Shown here one piece after another: positions 5,051 to 6,751 of a stretch of 6,751 bases of DNA. The notes beneath the pieces are model-generated. The model searched no databases and was not told the DNA's origin. It saw only the letters and a program-made list of their open reading frames with translations. Every line of letters begins with the position of its first letter. Position 1 is the stretch's first letter. The position numbers were made by a program, and so were the translations under genes. The stretch covers positions 1 to 6,751 of the forward strand of contig JAEZEU010000419.1 in assembly GCA_023432885.1 (NCBI GenBank), in the 5' to 3' direction. This DNA is from Pseudomonadota bacterium (GTDB lineage Bacteria; Pseudomonadota; Alphaproteobacteria; Rhizobiales; Xanthobacteraceae).

Positions 5051-6040
5051 TCAGATCACCGGATTCCAGGGTGCAGGCACCAGCCGATAGCCGTCGCCGT
5101 CCTTCTGGACGTAACCGCTGGCCGGGAACGGATAATGGAAGCCTTGGACGCGCATCTTGTCGGCGACCAGCATGTCGTAGACCCTCCGCCGCGTCGCCTC
5201 CGCCATCGCCGGATCCTGGTCGAACATCAGGTGCCAGCCCGGATTGGCGACGAACAGGCTCGGGTGATTGGTGACGTCGGACTGGATGAACAGCTTATCG
5301 CTGCCGGACGACAGGATGAACGAGGTGTGACCCGGCGTGTGGCCGAGCGTCGCCACCGCCTGCAGTCCCGGCGCAACGTCCTTGCCATGCTCGTAGGGCG
5401 TCACTTTCTTCTTCAGCCCGGCATCGAAGACGCGGCGGGCATTGGCGAACACGCCCTTCATGCGCTCGCTGGTCTGCTTGCTCATTTCGCCGTCGTCCAT
5501 GAAGTATTTCCACTCCACCGCGGGCACCAGCACTTCGGCATTTGGAAACGCCAGCACGTTGTCGGCGGTCAGCAGTCCGTTGATGTGATCGCCGTGGAAG
5601 TGTGAGATCACGACCATGTCGACCGATTTCGGGTCGATGCCCGCAGCCGCCATGTTGCTCGCGAACTGGCCCACATTGCCCTTGCTGCTGGCGAACGCGC
5701 CGGGGCCGTTCCCTGTGTCGACCACGACCAGCTTTCCGCCGGTGTTGATCACCAGCGGCGCGAAGTGAATGCTCATCTTGTCCTTGGGCAGGAACGCCTT
5801 CTCAAGCGCGGCATTGACCTCGTCCTTCTTGGCGTTCAGGACGAAGGTATCGCCGAGCGCGAAGGTATTCATCCCGTCGGAAATCACGTTCACCTGTGCA
5901 TCGCCGACCTTGTAGCGATAGAAGCTCGGCGCCTGCTTGTCCGCCATGGGGGCAGCGGCATCGGCCGATGCGGCCGGCAGAAGAGGCGCGGCTGCGAGTC
6001 CGGCCGCGCCGGTCAAAAGGTGACGTCGTGTCAAGTCCAT
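5051..6040 (-). CDS. Tat-exported MBL-fold metallohydrolase, methyl parathion hydrolase-like
   Basis: A 329-residue precursor with a twin-arginine signal: TRRHLLTGAAG at residues 4-14, a hydrophobic region, and cleavage probably after ASA26 or ADA28. The mature enzyme would be periplasmic and enter folded with its metals. The metallo-beta-lactamase motif H147-F-H149-G-D151-H152 is followed by GHTPGH (233-237; His234 as ligand), Asp255 (IQSDV) and His302 (GFHYPF). This is a complete dinuclear metal set, and the residue numbers coincide with those I recall for methyl parathion hydrolase. The opening SFYRYKVGDAQVNVISDG and the closing DGYRLVPAPWN also resemble that subfamily. Substrates are unknown: lactones, organophosphate-like esters or other esters are possible. 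The ATG at 6040 has GGGAGGA 7 nt upstream and places the RR motif correctly; a longer frame to 6079 lacks support. It is co-oriented with the DedA gene, with a 153-bp gap between them. Confidence 0.93.
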   Translation of the reverse strand: MDLTRRHLLTGAAGLAAAPLLPAASADAAAPMADKQAPSFYRYKVGDAQVNVISDGMNTFALGDTFVLNAKKDEVNAALEKAFLPKDKMSIHFAPLVINTGGKLVVVDTGNGPGAFASSKGNVGQFASNMAAAGIDPKSVDMVVISHFHGDHINGLLTADNVLAFPNAEVLVPAVEWKYFMDDGEMSKQTSERMKGVFANARRVFDAGLKKKVTPYEHGKDVAPGLQAVATLGHTPGHTSFILSSGSDKLFIQSDVTNHPSLFVANPGWHLMFDQDPAMAEATRRRVYDMLVADKMRVQGFHYPFPASGYVQKDGDGYRLVPAPWNPVI

Positions 6041-6137
6041 ATGGTGTCCTCCCAGAGAGACGATGGCTGCATTGCGCAAGGCCAGCCCGCTTTTCGCAGG
6101 TCCAGGCTTTCGAATTTATCAACGGCCCGAGATTATT

Positions 6138-6155
6138 GCGATGAACGGTCATCGC
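6138..6155. promoter_or_regulatory. Inverted repeat upstream of the MBL-fold hydrolase gene
   Basis: GCGATGA (6138-6144) and TCATCGC (6149-6155) form a perfect 7-bp inverted repeat with a 4-nt spacer. It lies about 98-115 bp upstream of the hydrolase ATG in the 153-bp gap after the DedA gene. It could be an operator for a dimeric regulator of the hydrolase, or a second hairpin in the DedA 3' UTR. No T-tract follows on either strand, so a terminator is unlikely. A TTGATA at 6122-6117 on the minus strand might be a -35, but the sequence 17 bp on is not a convincing -10. Confidence 0.4.
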
Positions 6156-6169
6156 GGCTAACCCCCGCT

Positions 6170-6189
6170 CCGGCGGCTTATTCCGCCGG
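6170..6189 (-). terminator. GC hairpin just after the DedA-family gene
   Basis: On the minus strand CCGGCGG (6189-6183) pairs perfectly with CCGCCGG (6176-6170) around a 6-nt loop, starting 4 nt after the DedA-family stop codon. There is no U-tract (AGCGGGGG follows), so this is either a non-canonical terminator or a 3'-end stabilising hairpin. Confidence 0.45.
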
Positions 6190-6193
6190 CACC

Positions 6194-6724
6194 TCAGATG
6201 CTGCGCCAGATCCATTGCATGAGCAGCGCCATCACGTCGCCGAACAGCAAGAGCACGGCCGACCACAGCAATGCCGAGAGGAAATTGGCGATCTGGAACG
6301 GCCAGTACGGCATTTCGAAAATGCCGGCCGCAAGCGGCACCGAGGCGCGGAGCGGTCCGAAGAATCGGCCGATAAAGATGCTCGGGATGCCCCAGTCCCG
6401 CACGAAGGCCTCGCCGCGCGGCAGGATTTCCGGATATTTCGACAGAGGCCAGATCTTGGCGACCTGTTCCTTGTACTTGTAGCCGAACCAGTAGGAGAGC
6501 CAGTCGCCGAGCGCCGCGCCGATACCGCCGGCGAGCCAAACCGGCCAGAAGTTGATGCCGGAAACCCCGACCAGCGCGCCGATGGCGATCAGCGCGCCCC
6601 AGGCGGGGATCAAGAGCGAAATAAAGGCCAGCGTCTCGCCGAAAGCCAGTACCAGCACTATCGGGGCCGCCCAGTGCTGATGCTCGCGCACGAAATCAGC
6701 CACGGAGTGCGCGAAATCTTCCAT
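6194..6724 (-). CDS. DedA-family integral membrane protein
   Basis: A 176-residue membrane protein of the DedA / SNARE-associated (VTT domain) family. Members act in the inner membrane in envelope and proton-motive-force homeostasis, and several are proposed lipid-carrier flippases. Visible hallmarks are F28-G-E30 followed by SLLIP (36-40) in the first hydrophobic hairpin, GAALGDWLSYWFG (69-81), and the signature GRFFGPLRASVPLAAG (119-134), whose Arg120 and Arg126 correspond to essential arginines in E. coli family members. An aromatic-rich segment and terminal helix (about 139-170) follow. The protein is somewhat shorter than E. coli DedA (about 219 residues) but has the full core. An ATG at 6724 is used; GAGGA lies 12 nt upstream, a rather long spacing. 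No start from within the gene looks better. Genes further upstream are outside the window. Confidence 0.92.
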   Translation of the reverse strand: MEDFAHSVADFVREHQHWAAPIVLVLAFGETLAFISLLIPAWGALIAIGALVGVSGINFWPVWLAGGIGAALGDWLSYWFGYKYKEQVAKIWPLSKYPEILPRGEAFVRDWGIPSIFIGRFFGPLRASVPLAAGIFEMPYWPFQIANFLSALLWSAVLLLFGDVMALLMQWIWRSI

Positions 6725-6751
6725 CTTGTCGAAATGTCCTCAAGCCCCTCA

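Noticed and set aside
4901..5605. A 234-codon plus-strand frame covering the repeat and the hydrolase 3' end
   Set aside because: It crosses a palindromic intergenic element and then runs antisense to the hydrolase gene, with no motif or ribosome site.
6041..6079. Thirteen-residue N-terminal extension of the MBL-fold hydrolase
   Set aside because: The ATG at 6040 has a strong GGGAGGA at 7 nt and places the twin-arginine motif at residues 5-6. The extension would bury the signal peptide.

Overview
The window is about 6.75 kb of GC-rich chromosomal DNA. It most likely comes from a Bradyrhizobium or Rhodopseudomonas relative (Alphaproteobacteria, Nitrobacteraceae). Protein-level resemblance supports this: the PHA synthase, the N-terminus of an LL-diaminopimelate aminotransferase-like protein, and a type 2 ArgC. 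So does an intergenic palindromic repeat built on ATTCCGGG/CCCGGAAT that I associate with that group. This assignment rests on recall, not on a search. All genes look intact except the aminotransferase, which is cut by the left edge. I see no insertion sequence, phage gene, CRISPR array, tRNA or rRNA.

Left part (1-788), minus strand: the first 17 codons of a DapL-type aminotransferase, preceded in its transcription direction by a small lipoprotein gene. A divergent intergenic region follows. Middle part (789-3064), plus strand: a complete class I polyhydroxyalkanoate synthase (phaC) and then a four-helix MAPEG-family membrane protein. The MAPEG gene converges on argC with only 4 bp between the stop codons.

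Right part (3069-6724), all minus strand, read from right to left: a DedA-family membrane protein; a Tat-exported metallo-beta-lactamase-fold hydrolase resembling methyl parathion hydrolase; a PaiB-like FMN-binding protein; and argC (N-acetyl-gamma-glutamyl-phosphate reductase). The last two are translationally coupled by a TGATG junction.

The most interesting stretch is the gene-free gap 4721-5050. Next to the hydrolase stop lies a triple-hairpin REP-like repeat (4941-5044). Just beyond it, pointing toward the PaiB-like gene and argC, is a strong-looking promoter (TTGACG, 17 bp, TATCAC). Eight bases after its -10 box begins a 24-codon ORF, so the transcript could be leaderless. That ORF contains four consecutive Arg codons and is followed by a hairpin with a TTTTCT tract. 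This has the architecture of a transcription attenuator, and argC is an arginine biosynthesis gene in the downstream operon. It is a hypothesis from sequence only, but it is the best candidate here for an undescribed regulatory system.
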